Shown one piece after another: positions 1-10,893 of a stretch of 64,000 bases of DNA (positions within the stretch are counted from its first letter, which is position 1; each line of letters opens with the position of its first letter). Source of the stretch: Schizochytrium sp. CCTCC M209059 (Eukaryota > Sar > Bigyra > Thraustochytrida > Thraustochytriidae); NCBI GenBank assembly GCA_000818945.1, contig KN805420.1:98887-162886 (forward strand), given 5' to 3'. Both the position numbers and the translations under genes were made by a program. The notes under the pieces were generated by a model. The model did not search any database and was not told where the DNA came from. It was given only the letters and a program-made list of their open reading frames with translations.

Positions 1-2134
1 TTTGTGTTAATTCGCCTCGCTCTCCCAGTTGCAGGTCGGTGCTGCTTTTTGAGGCAGCGCGTTCGACAACGCAAGGAGAGAAGGAAGAGAAGCGCTGGTC
101 GCCGCCCCGCCTCCACATCCATCAGCCAGGAGAGGAGAGCGGCCAACTCACTCGCAGTCAAGTTGTGCGTCAACCAGGGCAAGCAAGTCCGCCCGCTGCC
201 GCTGCTGTCAATCGAGTCGATCGATGGATTCGGCCTGCTCCACGAATTACTTTCCTCTGGCGGCTGGACCGAGCGCAGGAAGTAAGTAAGTCCAATCGAT
301 TCTTGTAAATCCCAATAGGCCTAGGCCTAGTGGTACTACTTGACGACGAGGCGAGAGCACGACTTCTGGTCCTCCCTCGTCCATTCCGAGTCGGCCTGGA
401 TAAGCAAGCAGACCAAGCAAGAAGCGACTTTGACAGACACCAAGGTCCACTTCTCTTGGGGGAGTCCACTCTGCCGGAACCACTTCTGCGCCAGCGTCCG
501 CGGCAGTAGCCGCTGACTGCGAGGGAGCGTTGAAATGGCGGTCACGGTACCAGCTGCGACAACTTGAGGTCACGGTGTCTTCGTGCCTTGCAGTCAGTCA
601 TCTATCCAATCAATCGATGACTGTGGCAAACGCGGCCATTTTTTGGGGCTCCGTGCGCGGACTTGCTCTCGCTGTCAAGTCGCAGGTAGTCACTTCACTG
701 TCAATCGGCACGGGCGGCAACTGCAGTGCGATCTTCTTCCAGCAGCCTGAGGTCGTTGTGATCGATCGAAGGAAGCGGTTGGCCTCCCCTCTCCGATGGA
801 CGCACCTGGTCTGAACAGGGAGAAGAAAGGCGCGTTGTCGGCGGCTGAGAGCTGCTGCAATTGCAGCCGCGGGCAGCTGTCGAACGCTGGACTATTCTGG
901 GCCAGGTTGACTCTTGGGCTGGGCTGCCCCGCGCAGTAGCTCGCCTGCTCGGGCTAAAGGGGAAGAAGTGAAGGAAGACCTGTTCGGCTGAGGCCCTCGT
1001 CTGCCGAGGTCACGCGAGGCGAGGTGATGGCCATGACTGGCTGGTCACGGCAGACTGATCGCTCGCGCGTAGTAAAAGAAACACATGGACAGTGAGTCGT
1101 CCGTCCTCATTCCAGGTGCAGCGGCACTGCGGCAGCGGCGAGGAAATGATCGTCGACAGCAGCAGCTGCAGCTGCAGGCGATCGATTGTGGCTAAAGCTG
1201 TGGCTGTGGTGAGTAGACCGTGGATTGATGATCAAGGCCGAAGCCGTTGCCGACGACGTGGCCAGCAATCGTGGCCGCCGAGAATGATTATAACTTTGTA
1301 AAACGGGCATACCTTCGATCGACTGAATTCGATAGTATCCGATTCATGGGAGCAATCAAAGAAGGCGATTAACTGCAAGGATTGACCGATTCCAAGACTA
1401 CCGCCATGCTATAATCATGCAAAGGAGTCACAGCATCTGCCATTGTGCATCTTGCCAGCTTGCCTTGAAGTTGTCTCTTATCCATGGCCTAGGCTTGGTG
1501 GATTCACCAAAATACTCTCGGCCCTTTTCCTTCACGGCTGGCAGTGACTGGCTCTCTTTGGGGGGAAATGGGCTCTGGATCGCGGGATGGGGAGCGCGTT
1601 GGTCAGGCCAGTGGAATTTTCACTTTGCACGCTGAGGCTAAGTTCGCCCTTGAGCTGGCTATTGCTTTGCGCAGTAGCTGCCTCTTCGATGATTCCCCGA
1701 TAAAGGCGATGCAACGTCTCTGCCGGCAGAGTCAACTGCGCAGCTGGCTTCAACTGCAGACAAAACGAAGAAGATTGCACTGTTTCAGAGTTCCATCAAG
1801 TAGCGGAGCAACTCAAAGGAACAAAAGCCAATCCACGTTAGGGGGCAAGTGCACACTTTTGAGAACGTGAACTTGGGGTCCATGCCATGTGAGTGAGAAC
1901 AAACATAAGGGACGCAAGAAATGGACGCAGGAACTGGACTCGCCATTGTCCAGCCACAAGGACCCCAAGCACTATGATCTCGCGAGGCTGGACGGATGAA
2001 GGCCACGCGCTTTGCGGCGCGCACCAGGCAGGCAGCCAGGCAGGCAAACAGGCAGGAGCGACCGGCAAAGCGAGAAAGCGAGAAAGCGAGCCGCACGGAG
2101 CGCGACCAACTTCCAGCCGAGGCTAGGCTGTAAC
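1..2134. other. Gene-poor leader region, no gene recognised
   Basis: Only short open frames occur on both strands and none shows a recognisable domain or a convincing start. A palindromic TAGGCCTAGGCCTAG stretch lies at 316-330, a motif seen in other intergenic regions here. A CAGG-rich low-complexity run (about 2024-2065) precedes the first gene. The region may hold promoter and 5' untranslated sequence of the LamG gene, or a gene too diverged to recognise. Confidence 0.5.
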
Positions 2135-4066
2135 ATGAAGCCTTGTCCAACAACAACAATAACAGGAACAACAAGATCAACACGCGACAAACGGGTCCAG
2201 CGCTCACGACGACCCCGTCGGTCTCGCACTGGCAGTGAGGAGACCTCCAAGGCGAAGCCGCAGCGAGGCGCCGGAAGACTTTCTGACGCGCGACGTGCCA
2301 AGCTCGAGGGTATTCTTGAACGCGAACAGAACAAACCACGGGTTTGCGCACACGACCCGTCTCTCAACTATGTTTTGGTCGATGACTCGTTACGTGAAAT
2401 TCGGCAGCGTAAGACAGAGGATGTAAGGGTGCGAGAATTCACAGAGGAGCGTGAGCACGAGCCTTCAGCAGAATCAAACATAGCCATGGACGCTCAAGAT
2501 ATCACCCTTGAGGCGAATTCTACATGTTGTCCAATTCAGGTTTTGCAGAAGACCGCCTTTTTCAACGGAAGTCGGTTGCTCGTCGAGTCCCAGTTTCATG
2601 ACTCGGTAGATCGCATCGAGCACAACGAGCCCATGGCGCTTGAACTTTGGCTCCTCCCTGTGCTGGATCAAGACGCTGACCGACATTTGCGCACCGCGCG
2701 GGTCGACCTTGGCTTTCGCAATGCGCTCCTGGCCGTCTCCGCGGAGCAGTCCACGTGGCGTTATGTCTTTTGTAAAGGTCTTGCGGTGAACAACGAGCAA
2801 GCCGTTCTCCCTGGGACGCTCGAGCGTCGAGCGAGCTTGCGCGGGACTTGTCCAGTTGTCGGCCAGCGGCGCAACTGCACACCCACATTGATGCTCGACA
2901 GCGCAACAGGCAGGTTACAGGTGCACCTTGCTCTTGCATCGTGGACAGAAGAGCGCTCTCCAGAAGGTTTGCTCGATTTTAGCACGCAAACGGCGACAGA
3001 AAGCTTTAGATCGACTGCACAGCTGCGCCATGGTCGTTGGTCCCATGTCGCCTTGATGCTCACAGGCTCTCACGCCCTTCTTTACATCAATGGTCAGCTA
3101 GACGCGAGTTACTCTGCGCGCGATACCCAGCGCATTGCTTTCAATAATTACCCTCTCTTCGTCGGCAGTTCGCCACGAGCGACGAAGGAAGGCTCTGTCG
3201 CTGGCGAGCATGGCTTTGTGGGCTTCTTGCATGGCGTAGCCATGCACACGGCCGTACGCGACCCGGCTACCTTTGTCAATCCCGACATCAGTCGAGACGC
3301 GCCGCCGTATCCGCGACCGGAGAACGAATGGGGCTCAATTCTCTCCTCGTCCATCATGACATCCAATACGTCGATCCCTGGACTAGGTCCAGACATCCAA
3401 GGCCAACTTCGGCAAGCAAGAGCACGTCAGAGCCTGCAACGGTCCTGGCTTGACCAGCAGATACGCGAAAAGGCTGCCCAGCGCAGAAGCGAAGAAAAAA
3501 GAAATGAGGAGCTCGCTCACGAAGTCTTGATTCAAGCTCAAGCGTGGAAAGAAGAACAGCAGGCCCGCCGAGCGCAGAACTCGCGTTACATTGACAACAT
3601 ATCCCGTGAAATGCGCACTCACATGCTTGAAGCGATGGAGCAACGGCGTCTAACGGCCCTTCAGGAAAAACAGGCGGACGCCAATCTCGTTGGGGCCTTT
3701 GAAGATCCTTCGCGTATCGAGACGGCGCGTCGGCAGCGAGTAAACAACGAGTATGCTCAAGAACTTCGCCGCGAAGCAGATGCGCGTCGAGAAGCTCGCC
3801 AACAAGCGCGCGATGCCGAGCTTCAGGCAGAAAAGCTTCGCATTCAGACTCAAGTGGAATCTTACCGTGTCGAGCAAGTGCAAAATCACAGAAAAGAACT
3901 TCAAAAACAAGAGCGCCTACGACACGAACTTGCCGACCAGATTCTAGACAAAGCGTGCGCGTCCCAATATTCCGCTGTAGGGAATGATAAGTTCATGTCT
4001 GCCGAGGAAAGAGCACTCAATGCGCGCGTGCTTGCGATGCTGGCAAGTGTGCCCAAGTGTCAGTGA
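2135..4066 (+). CDS. LamG/concanavalin-like domain protein with C-terminal coiled coil
   Basis: A 643-residue protein from the first ATG of the frame; the frame is open further upstream but without an ATG. Residues ~1-120 are basic and disordered. Residues ~135-380 fit a laminin-G/concanavalin-type jelly roll: an FFNGSRL-like opening, an LELWLLPV strand, W-S-H-V-A-L-M-L followed by L-Y-I-N-G-Q-L, and a closing GFLHGVAMH strand. Residues ~420-610 are a charged Arg/Glu/Gln-rich helix consistent with a long coiled coil. There is no signal peptide or membrane segment, so a cytosolic or cytoskeletal scaffold is more likely than a secreted lectin. The stop is TGA. It converges on the next gene across ~540 bp. 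Function is unknown. Confidence 0.75.
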   Translation: MKPCPTTTITGTTRSTRDKRVQRSRRPRRSRTGSEETSKAKPQRGAGRLSDARRAKLEGILEREQNKPRVCAHDPSLNYVLVDDSLREIRQRKTEDVRVREFTEEREHEPSAESNIAMDAQDITLEANSTCCPIQVLQKTAFFNGSRLLVESQFHDSVDRIEHNEPMALELWLLPVLDQDADRHLRTARVDLGFRNALLAVSAEQSTWRYVFCKGLAVNNEQAVLPGTLERRASLRGTCPVVGQRRNCTPTLMLDSATGRLQVHLALASWTEERSPEGLLDFSTQTATESFRSTAQLRHGRWSHVALMLTGSHALLYINGQLDASYSARDTQRIAFNNYPLFVGSSPRATKEGSVAGEHGFVGFLHGVAMHTAVRDPATFVNPDISRDAPPYPRPENEWGSILSSSIMTSNTSIPGLGPDIQGQLRQARARQSLQRSWLDQQIREKAAQRRSEEKRNEELAHEVLIQAQAWKEEQQARRAQNSRYIDNISREMRTHMLEAMEQRRLTALQEKQADANLVGAFEDPSRIETARRQRVNNEYAQELRREADARREARQQARDAELQAEKLRIQTQVESYRVEQVQNHRKELQKQERLRHELADQILDKACASQYSAVGNDKFMSAEERALNARVLAMLASVPKCQ

Positions 4067-4604
4067 AGGGATATGGGTTGTGAAGTTTATGTCACAGTCG
4101 CATTGTTTCGGAACACATTTTCCTTTTCTTGTTGAGAATGGCAACATGGTTTCCAATTTCCATCAAGATACGAATGCGACACCATTTCCCAGAGATCATT
4201 CATTCGTGAAGATTTGAGACGGACGTTTAGCCCAAGTGGGGGCCGACAACGCTTCACTTGATGAACCATGAGCACTTTCCGTCTCGCTCGACTGAAGGCA
4301 GTTTAAAGGTATAGATTGAGAAGAGAAAAAGCATTGTTCGGCGCTCAGCCTAGAGCAGTCGTCCTTCTTTCCCTGCCGTTTCCGAGTCTTGAAAGTTACC
4401 AACTTATTGCCAGCTAGCTCAAAAACAGTGACGATTGAGAGACGAACAAGAAACCATCCTCCTTCTCTGGCTTCAAGTTAACATATTTTCTTGAAAAGGA
4501 AACAAAGACGAAGCTATGATTTTGCAGTAAATCATTCAAGGAGCAGAAACGTAGGAAAAGAAGAAATTTGCTCAAATTAAGCGATGAGGTGCATGAACAG
4601 AAAG

Positions 4605-6014
4605 TCAAATTTGACGCGTAGAAAGCTCATTGGCGCGCGAAGAAGATGATGTAGAAGACGTGGGAGCAGTGCGGAGCAAGAGGTTGATTTGTGACGAGCT
4701 CAAGACGTGCTGCGAATGGGGCGACTGCACAATGGTCTCAAAAACTTGCAGGACTGCTAAAATGAAGTCCCGAAAACCACAGCGATTGCGCGTAGCTCGA
4801 TTCGGAGGACCACGGACAAAGGAAAGGTACTGAGAAAGGCTTTGACGAGCTAGAAGAGCGTCTGCTCGCGCTAGAATCTCAAAATTATGCTGGAAGCTGG
4901 GAAGAATTTCAGTGAGGATGACCTGCTCAGCTTCGTTGGTTTCAAGCTCCCCGTCATTAACCTCCTCGATCGTGGCGAGCACCTCGGCTACTTGCTCTCC
5001 CAAGTACCTTTCGAGTCCAAGAAGCGCGTCTCTCTGGCAACGCGCGCTTTTGTAATGGCTCGTGGCTTTAAAGGCTTCAACGACGCTTGCTCGTTGTGTG
5101 CTGGGAGTCTTCTTTGAGGTCGTCTTTTTTTCGCTAAGTGCTTTCACAGTCTCGTCGAGACGTTCCAGGTCCTGCATCGAAAAGGGGATTCGGGTAAGTG
5201 GATCTGTAAAGTCTCCCGAGGCAACAACGTAAGCTGCGAGTGAGACTGCATCAAAATGCCCCACCGTTCCATTTTCTCTTTTGATGATAAAGAGGTGAGT
5301 AGGCTGGATTGCCTCGAGAGTGATGGGGTCGATAGAAGGTGGTACGCTGGGAGCTTTTTTCAACGCAGTAGAAGAACTGGCTTTCTTTCGTTTCTTTGTT
5401 TCCTTTGCCGCTTCCTTTCTGCTTGACGATTTGGTCTTCGGGGATCGTTTTTTCATCTTCTTGCTCTTCAGCGCCTTGGCCTCTGCGTCGCTCCTTGCGT
5501 CAGAATTGGAAGTAGGAGAGGGTTCGCTCTCGTTGTCATCGTCACCACTGCCTTCGTCAGAGCTGGAGTCAATTTCGGAGCTGGAGTCATTGTCAGCACT
5601 ATCGTTCTCCTTCGACTTGTCCTCGACTTCAGAGCTCTCCGTTTGACCGCCACGCTTGGGCTCTCTTGAGCTTGACGTCGCTGCTGTGGTCTTCACCTTG
5701 GTCTTTTTGCGACGAGCCTTCCGAGGACTTCCGGTTGCGCTGAAGAAAGCGTTGGTTCTCGATTGACTGCTGCTCCTATGGCGAGTGCTTGTTCCAACGC
5801 GAGAGCGCTTCCGCGCCGGATCGTCAGAACTACCCCCGGCTTGTAAGGACGAAGAACTTCGTGCGTCTCGATCATCGCTGCGCCTCGTTCTGCGCGCTGA
5901 TCGGAGCGGTTGCTCGGCCGTCCGGGTCGACAAAGAAGACGACGACGAAGACGAAGAAGAAGAAGAAGTTGAAGAAGAAGAAGTGGAGGTAGATACACGC
6001 GATCTGCGCGCCAT
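4605..6014 (-). CDS. Serine-rich nuclear-type protein with U-box-like domain
   Basis: A 469-residue protein with an ATG start. The first ~220 residues are Ser/Arg/Lys/Glu-rich with poly-Ser tracts, acidic S/D/E clusters and basic KKMKKR-type segments, typical of a disordered nuclear protein. Residues ~223-285 look like a RING/U-box fold without zinc cysteines: D-P-I-T-L-E-A-I, a central G-H-F-D-A-V-S-L-A-A-Y, then F-T-D-P-L-T-R-I-P-F-S. This pattern of a DPIT opening and a DPxTR near the end is seen in U-box-like proteins. The last ~180 residues are helical with no match I recognise. An E3-like role is inference from the fold only. The acidic stretch is low complexity at the DNA level. Confidence 0.7.
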   Translation of the reverse strand: MARRSRVSTSTSSSSTSSSSSSSSSSSLSTRTAEQPLRSARRTRRSDDRDARSSSSLQAGGSSDDPARKRSRVGTSTRHRSSSQSRTNAFFSATGSPRKARRKKTKVKTTAATSSSREPKRGGQTESSEVEDKSKENDSADNDSSSEIDSSSDEGSGDDDNESEPSPTSNSDARSDAEAKALKSKKMKKRSPKTKSSSRKEAAKETKKRKKASSSTALKKAPSVPPSIDPITLEAIQPTHLFIIKRENGTVGHFDAVSLAAYVVASGDFTDPLTRIPFSMQDLERLDETVKALSEKKTTSKKTPSTQRASVVEAFKATSHYKSARCQRDALLGLERYLGEQVAEVLATIEEVNDGELETNEAEQVILTEILPSFQHNFEILARADALLARQSLSQYLSFVRGPPNRATRNRCGFRDFILAVLQVFETIVQSPHSQHVLSSSQINLLLRTAPTSSTSSSSRANELSTRQI

Positions 6015-7467
6015 CCTTGATCGATGTAGATTCTACTCGCTTGGCACTTTTCTCTGTGAGAACGTACGAAGTAAAAAATCTAAGCTCTGAGGGTCCAAGC
6101 AAGCAACAACACTCTCTTCGGTTGAATAGCTGCTAGCTGCGTTGAGTGCCCGGCACACAGCCTACTGACAAACGAACGTATACAGCGCAGGGTTATGTTC
6201 AGGTCGACCTCACGTGCCAATCTTTTTTCAAAGGAAGGCTCAATGATGATGATGAGGAATGACGCTATGCACTTGCGATGTGCTCGACAAGCTGAGACGC
6301 GCAGCCGCCTCTTCTGCTAACTCCACGTAACAAGGGCCAAGGCAAGGGTCCTCGGACAGATAGATTTATCTCTCCTCTCCGAAGAGCTTCGAGCGCGCCA
6401 CAAGTTTAGAATGTGCTTCGTATGTATTTCGTTTCGTAGCGATCTCGCGCACAGGGCTGGCACTAGCAGCTCTTCTTCTTCTGAGCCCGCGCGTCCAGCG
6501 AAGCGCCTGCCCACACGCAAGCGCTCGAGGAGGACGAGAAGGAGCGCTACCGCCGAAGTCTCGCTCGCTCGTGCAAGCCACGCTGCGCCTGGCCCTCGCT
6601 CAAGCGCTCTCGAGCGCGCTCTCGTCGCCGCTGGGCTCGGGAGGAGATTCTCGTTTGCTTGCTCTCAAACTGCGATTGCTTGCATCCCCATAAGGCTCTT
6701 TCCTCTTCCCTTGTTCTTCTTCTCGTTGTTGTTGTTGTTGTTGTTCTTCTTCTTCTTCTTCTTCTTCTTCTGCGGCTTCTTCTTCTTCAGACAAATACAA
6801 ACTGTTTTGGCGCTCGTCTTCTTCTTCTCTGTCCGTATTACCGCAAGGAATCCGCTGGCAAGTGAAACTTAGCCCACGGCACTGTTGACCAAATCTGTCC
6901 CACAAGTGGGGAATACCGTGGGAAAAAGCCGGGGAGAATGCCGCGGAAAAGGGCTCGCCGGGCGGGCGCAATCGCCCTCTACAGAGCCCCCTCCCAACCT
7001 TTTTCAGTATGCCCAGTCTAAAACCACAAGCATCTTTCCTTTCCCAATGTCTCTGACAATTCACTGCATCTACGTTGGTGACAGAGGAGGAATAGAGGAG
7101 GCAGTTTCACGGAAGATGCCAAACTTAGGACGTATCCTGCTAGGATGCCTCAAACCTGGCCTTTAAAAGGTTCTTCCGAGAGTGAAAAATTGTTTCAGTG
7201 ATGCTGAGTCAATGCTTTTTTTTCCCAAGACGACCCAAGTCTACAACTTTGCAGAAACGGTAGATTCTCCGATTCTTCCGAAAATCAAGATTTCAAGTTG
7301 ACCAACCCGGTCGGGTACTGGTACTATTATATAGTACTGACGAGGTACTACCTAGTATCTATCTGGGTTCAACTTGAGTTACCACTGTTTCAGGCCACAC
7401 GCGCCGAAGCAGTCCTGGCTCGGGCGACGCGACCCGACGGTGATCTCGTATAACCCCGTGGACGGAG
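6015..7467. other. Intergenic region with low-complexity DNA
   Basis: No supported gene. Open frames here are short or low complexity. The interval probably holds the promoter of the U-box-like gene on its left and that of the CHORD-like gene on its right. A CTT/GTT trinucleotide tract lies in the middle. Confidence 0.4.
6713..6789. repeat. CTT/GTT trinucleotide tract
   Basis: A GTT run (about 6725-6744) passes directly into a CTT run (about 6745-6770) with CTT-rich flanks. It is a pyrimidine-rich microsatellite. It makes an apparent 154-residue antisense frame look Glu/Gln-rich, but that frame has no other sign of being a gene. Confidence 0.8.
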
Positions 7468-7797
7468 ATGAGCGCGCCAGACCCTGACCAGTCGGGTAAG
7501 GCGATACCTAAGGCCGGCGGAGCCGCGGCCAAAAGCACGCAGCAGCTCCTTTGCCGGAGATGCAAGCACCACTTTGACCCTTCACAGAATGATGGCCGCG
7601 CCTGTGCATTTCATACCGAGTCTTGGTGCGGAGAGACTGCGCAACGATGGCTCGAGCCTGGTGATACGAAGGATGCCGGCGTTCAGCACTGGTTCTGGAC
7701 GTGCTGCGGCGCTCCTGACGCAGACAGCCCCGGGTGTGCCCGTGGTCCTCACGCAACATACGACGAAAACCCTGGTGTGCTCGCATCCCAGCAATAA
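7468..7797 (+). CDS. Small CHORD-like zinc-binding protein
   Basis: A 109-residue protein with an ATG start. After ~28 unstructured residues come, in order, C-x2-C followed by HHFDPSQNDGRAC, C-x2-H (CAFH), then WTCC and a GC-x4-H pair (GCARGPH). This is the order of zinc ligands in a CHORD module: CxxC, N, CxFH, W-x-CC, GCxxGxH. Classic CHORD proteins carry two modules and often a CS or SGT1-binding domain; only one module is present here. The stop codon TAA overlaps an AATAAA hexamer. Role not assigned; zinc binding is inferred from ligand spacing. Confidence 0.75.
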   Translation: MSAPDPDQSGKAIPKAGGAAAKSTQQLLCRRCKHHFDPSQNDGRACAFHTESWCGETAQRWLEPGDTKDAGVQHWFWTCCGAPDADSPGCARGPHATYDENPGVLASQQ

Positions 7798-7911
7798 ATT
7801 TCCTTCCTTCATCCTGAACTCAAACGGGTCACGTTTGCTTAGAGCATCAAGGGCTCGTGCCATAAAAGGCTGTAGTGCACGTTTGGGATCGTGCTCTTTT
7901 GGATAAAGGGA

Positions 7912-8025
7912 GAAGCGATGTGTCAGAGTAAGCGCGTTCTTCGAACAGAAGTGCAAATCAATTCTGGGCACGGCGGTCTGGTGACAGCTTTACATACGGC
8001 AACCACTACATGGGCTCTTACAAGG
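7912..8025 (+). repeat. Dispersed repeat copy 1 (partner 14050-14172, inverted)
   Basis: About 115 bp clearly resemble the reverse complement of 14050-14172. Both copies share a GA-CAGAGTA-GCGC opening, a GGxCxCGGCGG centre and an ACTACATGGGC-CTTACA end. Two reading frames keep similarity: one gives GHGGLVTA/TTWALT against GRGGLITA/TTWALT, the other a TYxxxYMGxYK pattern. The homology is therefore at the DNA level; it may be an old duplicated gene fragment. Confidence 0.65.
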
Positions 8026-8673
8026 CCCGAGCTAGCCGAGGAGCTCTTCAAAATAAAATTGTCGTCGAGCGATGGAGGGAAAGCTGAGAACGACACAGCT
8101 TCACAACGGAGACTTGCGCGGTCGTGCCTCCAGGAGCAGAGTGAGGGCCAACGAAGAAGAAAGAGGGTCGTTATGGCCCGAGGACTTCAAAAAGAAATAT
8201 GTATGTTGTGTGGTGGCCGCCCTCATATATGAAAGGCCTTCCTTGAGAAAAGCAACTTTGGCCACAACTATCACGAAGACTACAGCTAACAAGTGCGACA
8301 TCATTCTGGGAGAAGAGAGTATCTAGGGCACCGGTACTCTCTGTAAAAGATCGAGTTCTACAATGCACTCAAATTATCTCTTCTTATGGCAGCGCTTCTC
8401 GATTTTGAGTTTTGATACAAATTTTACTGTAGTGGGCGACTTGGCCTGTGAGCGCGCAGCGCCGAAGTTATAGCGACCAGCCGACTCGGCCTCTTTTGGG
8501 TGCTTGTTTTCGTATTGCGTTCGTGACAATTTTGAGAACTTGACTGTCATGATAGATGGAGGTATCCGCGCAAAATGCGTCGCACGCGCCCATTTTTCGC
8601 CAGAACTTATATATTTCATGAGGACATGCAATACGCAATCTCAAAAAGGTGCTTCGCAAGTTTGGCAACGCAA
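8026..8673. other. Intergenic, nothing recognised
   Basis: Downstream flank of the dispersed repeat and 3' side of the adjacent minus-strand glycosyltransferase gene. No gene, RNA or strong repeat was seen. Confidence 0.4.
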
Positions 8674-10893
8674 TTATAATTTCAACCACGATTCATATGG
8701 ATCAAGCACCTTTTTCTCCTTGATAGCGTGCCAGATCTTATTGAGTGCTGGTGAAGTTTCGTTGGCCGTGGTCAGAAATTGCGCAAAGTTGCGGTTTGCA
8801 GGGGTGTTGTAGGTCACAAGTCCAGAGGGGTTGACAACGCCGAAAAGGTTGAAGGGTGTGTATTTGCAAGCAGGCTTGTTGCTGTCACACACGTCGTAGA
8901 AGAAAGCCTCATCAACACTCCAATTCAGAGGCTGGAATGCAACCTCAAGCGACCATTGCATCATTCGTCGTGAAAGCCGGAGGATGCCTGTACAAACGTG
9001 ATGCCTCGCCTTTCGCGGACGCCAAAACCTATAGACCTTGGTCCACATACTGAGATCCTGTTCTTTTCTTTCCATGGTCAAAAACTCCAGGGGACCTGAT
9101 GCCTGGCCTCGATTAAAGGAGACGGCCAGCATGTCCGCGTCATCATGTTGGACAGCGTCGAATAGATAATTCAAATCTCCTGTGAATGTGACGTCGTAGT
9201 CGATAAGCCAGAGGTACTCGAGATTGGGACGATACTCGAGCATCCGCTCAAAAATGGACAGCGAGCTAGCATACGTGAAGAGCCACATGAGTCTGTTGGT
9301 ATTGGCTGAACTTGGTTGAAAATGTCCTGTTTCTGGATCGCACAGAACCTGATGAGTCGTTTTGGAGCAGGTTCGATTGTATGCATCCACAGCTTCGAAA
9401 GGGACAACATTTTTAGCAACACCTTCGTTGTTGACGTGCATGAGACCGTAGCTGATGGCGCCGCCTCGTTTTTGCTCAATTTTGAACTGGTCAAATAGGC
9501 GGCCTTGGGTGCCGTTTCCTAGAACTGCAGCAATAAGCTCGCCGCCCTCCTTGTCCAGGCTATTGGCCCAGCTGTGTAGCGTTCTGTTGACGCGATCCGA
9601 TAAGATATGTGTCTTCATGACGACGTGCTGATTTTTGAAACGGCCAGAACGTCGCATAGAGCCATCAATAATCTCGGAGATTTGATTTCCCGCAACCTTG
9701 GACATTTGGCTGACCTGAAAATCCTTAGCGCACGCTTTGGCGTCCAGAAGTTCAAGCTGACCGAAGAGCCAACTTGCCCTGAGGCCTACACTTGCTAAGG
9801 TGTAAGCTTTCTTCCAAGCTACCTCGATTGGAAGCGTGTACAAGGCATCGTCCTTTGTGCCTGCAAGAATCGACGGGGCCGGCGTCTCTTCGAAAATATT
9901 GTGCAAGAAGCATTTGCGCAATGTACCATCTGCGTACCCACTGATAATCCGCGTCGTGCACTCATCAAGACTCTTTGGCAAGAAGCGCAGATTCTGTTTT
10001 CCGAGGTCTTTGGCAGTGTAGTCGTCAAAAAATTGTGCTGCAGCGGGTTTTGACCAAAGCGCAAGTACTGGGCGCATACGCTGATCGTTGGTCCAATCGA
10101 CAGCGTCACTTTTAAGTGCGGTAAGGCGGTTCACATCGATTGCAGAGTTCTGGCTTGTTATTGATGCCGGCGGCGGAAGAAGATTTCTCCTTCCATGCCA
10201 AAAACTCTTTTGCCAAAAGCTTTCATGCGCAGCATTTTTCTTCCCGTAAGAACTAGGAAATTGAATCGAATTTGCTCGCAAAGTGCAATCTCCAGCCAAA
10301 CGTTTTTTCCAAGCGGAAAGAAGGCTGTGGCCTTTTTTGAAGCGCACACCGGGTCGAATGTAGAGCAAATTACGGTACCAATCGAATGACCATAGCGCTC
10401 GCATATCATAGCCTCCATCGACGGTCTCAATGCGCGCGCCTTTGCGCAAGATGAACCGAGCCTCCTTTCGAAGCAGATTGCCCCCTGAAACAACAATCAA
10501 GTCTGCGGCGAGGTAGCCAAGGTGCTCGTTCAGGTTGTTGACCTGGCGCGAGAGTTCAGAGATGTGGAGCAGCTGCATGCGCATGAGCTCAGTACGGTTA
10601 TTCGAGTACGCATTAAACAGTTCCTCCGAGGCATTTGTGAACTCGTCGCCAAAGTCACGCAAGATCGTAATCACAGCAAGGTCTCGTGTCCGACTGCTAG
10701 GGTGCTCCTCTTCACCCTTGCTCTCGCTAGAATTGTTTAAGTTAAGGCTGTCGCTGACGGCCTCGATCAGCTTATTTTCATCGACGTAGAGCACATCGTC
10801 GCCTATGAAAGATAGCACACGCCAACCCGCTAGCCCGAGCACAAAGGAGAAAATCATGGCGATCAGCATCGGCGTCCGACGTCGAAATTCCAT
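8674..10893 (-). CDS. Type II membrane protein, putative Golgi glycosyltransferase (paralogue A)
   Basis: A 739-residue protein; the ATG at 10893 is chosen because the frame upstream has only a GTG. A short basic N-terminus is followed by one hydrophobic segment (~residues 9-30), giving type II Golgi topology. The lumenal part appears bipartite: an N-terminal half with an ALWSFDWYRNLLYIRPG block, and a C-terminal half with RPNLEYLWLIDYDVTFTGD. The D-Y-D at ~565-567 is a candidate metal/nucleotide-sugar DxD of a GT-A fold. The region after it (SRRMMQWSLE, PLNWSVDEAFFYD, CKYTPF) is strongly shared with the protein at 15257-17734. I cannot assign a CAZy family. Several NxS/T sequons suit lumenal exposure. 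Glycosyltransferase activity is inference. Confidence 0.7.
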   Translation of the reverse strand: MEFRRRTPMLIAMIFSFVLGLAGWRVLSFIGDDVLYVDENKLIEAVSDSLNLNNSSESKGEEEHPSSRTRDLAVITILRDFGDEFTNASEELFNAYSNNRTELMRMQLLHISELSRQVNNLNEHLGYLAADLIVVSGGNLLRKEARFILRKGARIETVDGGYDMRALWSFDWYRNLLYIRPGVRFKKGHSLLSAWKKRLAGDCTLRANSIQFPSSYGKKNAAHESFWQKSFWHGRRNLLPPPASITSQNSAIDVNRLTALKSDAVDWTNDQRMRPVLALWSKPAAAQFFDDYTAKDLGKQNLRFLPKSLDECTTRIISGYADGTLRKCFLHNIFEETPAPSILAGTKDDALYTLPIEVAWKKAYTLASVGLRASWLFGQLELLDAKACAKDFQVSQMSKVAGNQISEIIDGSMRRSGRFKNQHVVMKTHILSDRVNRTLHSWANSLDKEGGELIAAVLGNGTQGRLFDQFKIEQKRGGAISYGLMHVNNEGVAKNVVPFEAVDAYNRTCSKTTHQVLCDPETGHFQPSSANTNRLMWLFTYASSLSIFERMLEYRPNLEYLWLIDYDVTFTGDLNYLFDAVQHDDADMLAVSFNRGQASGPLEFLTMERKEQDLSMWTKVYRFWRPRKARHHVCTGILRLSRRMMQWSLEVAFQPLNWSVDEAFFYDVCDSNKPACKYTPFNLFGVVNPSGLVTYNTPANRNFAQFLTTANETSPALNKIWHAIKEKKVLDPYESWLKL

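Noticed and set aside
6600..7064. 154-residue minus-strand Glu/Gln-rich frame
   Set aside because: Its main feature is the CTT/GTT microsatellite; no ATG context or homology to support it.
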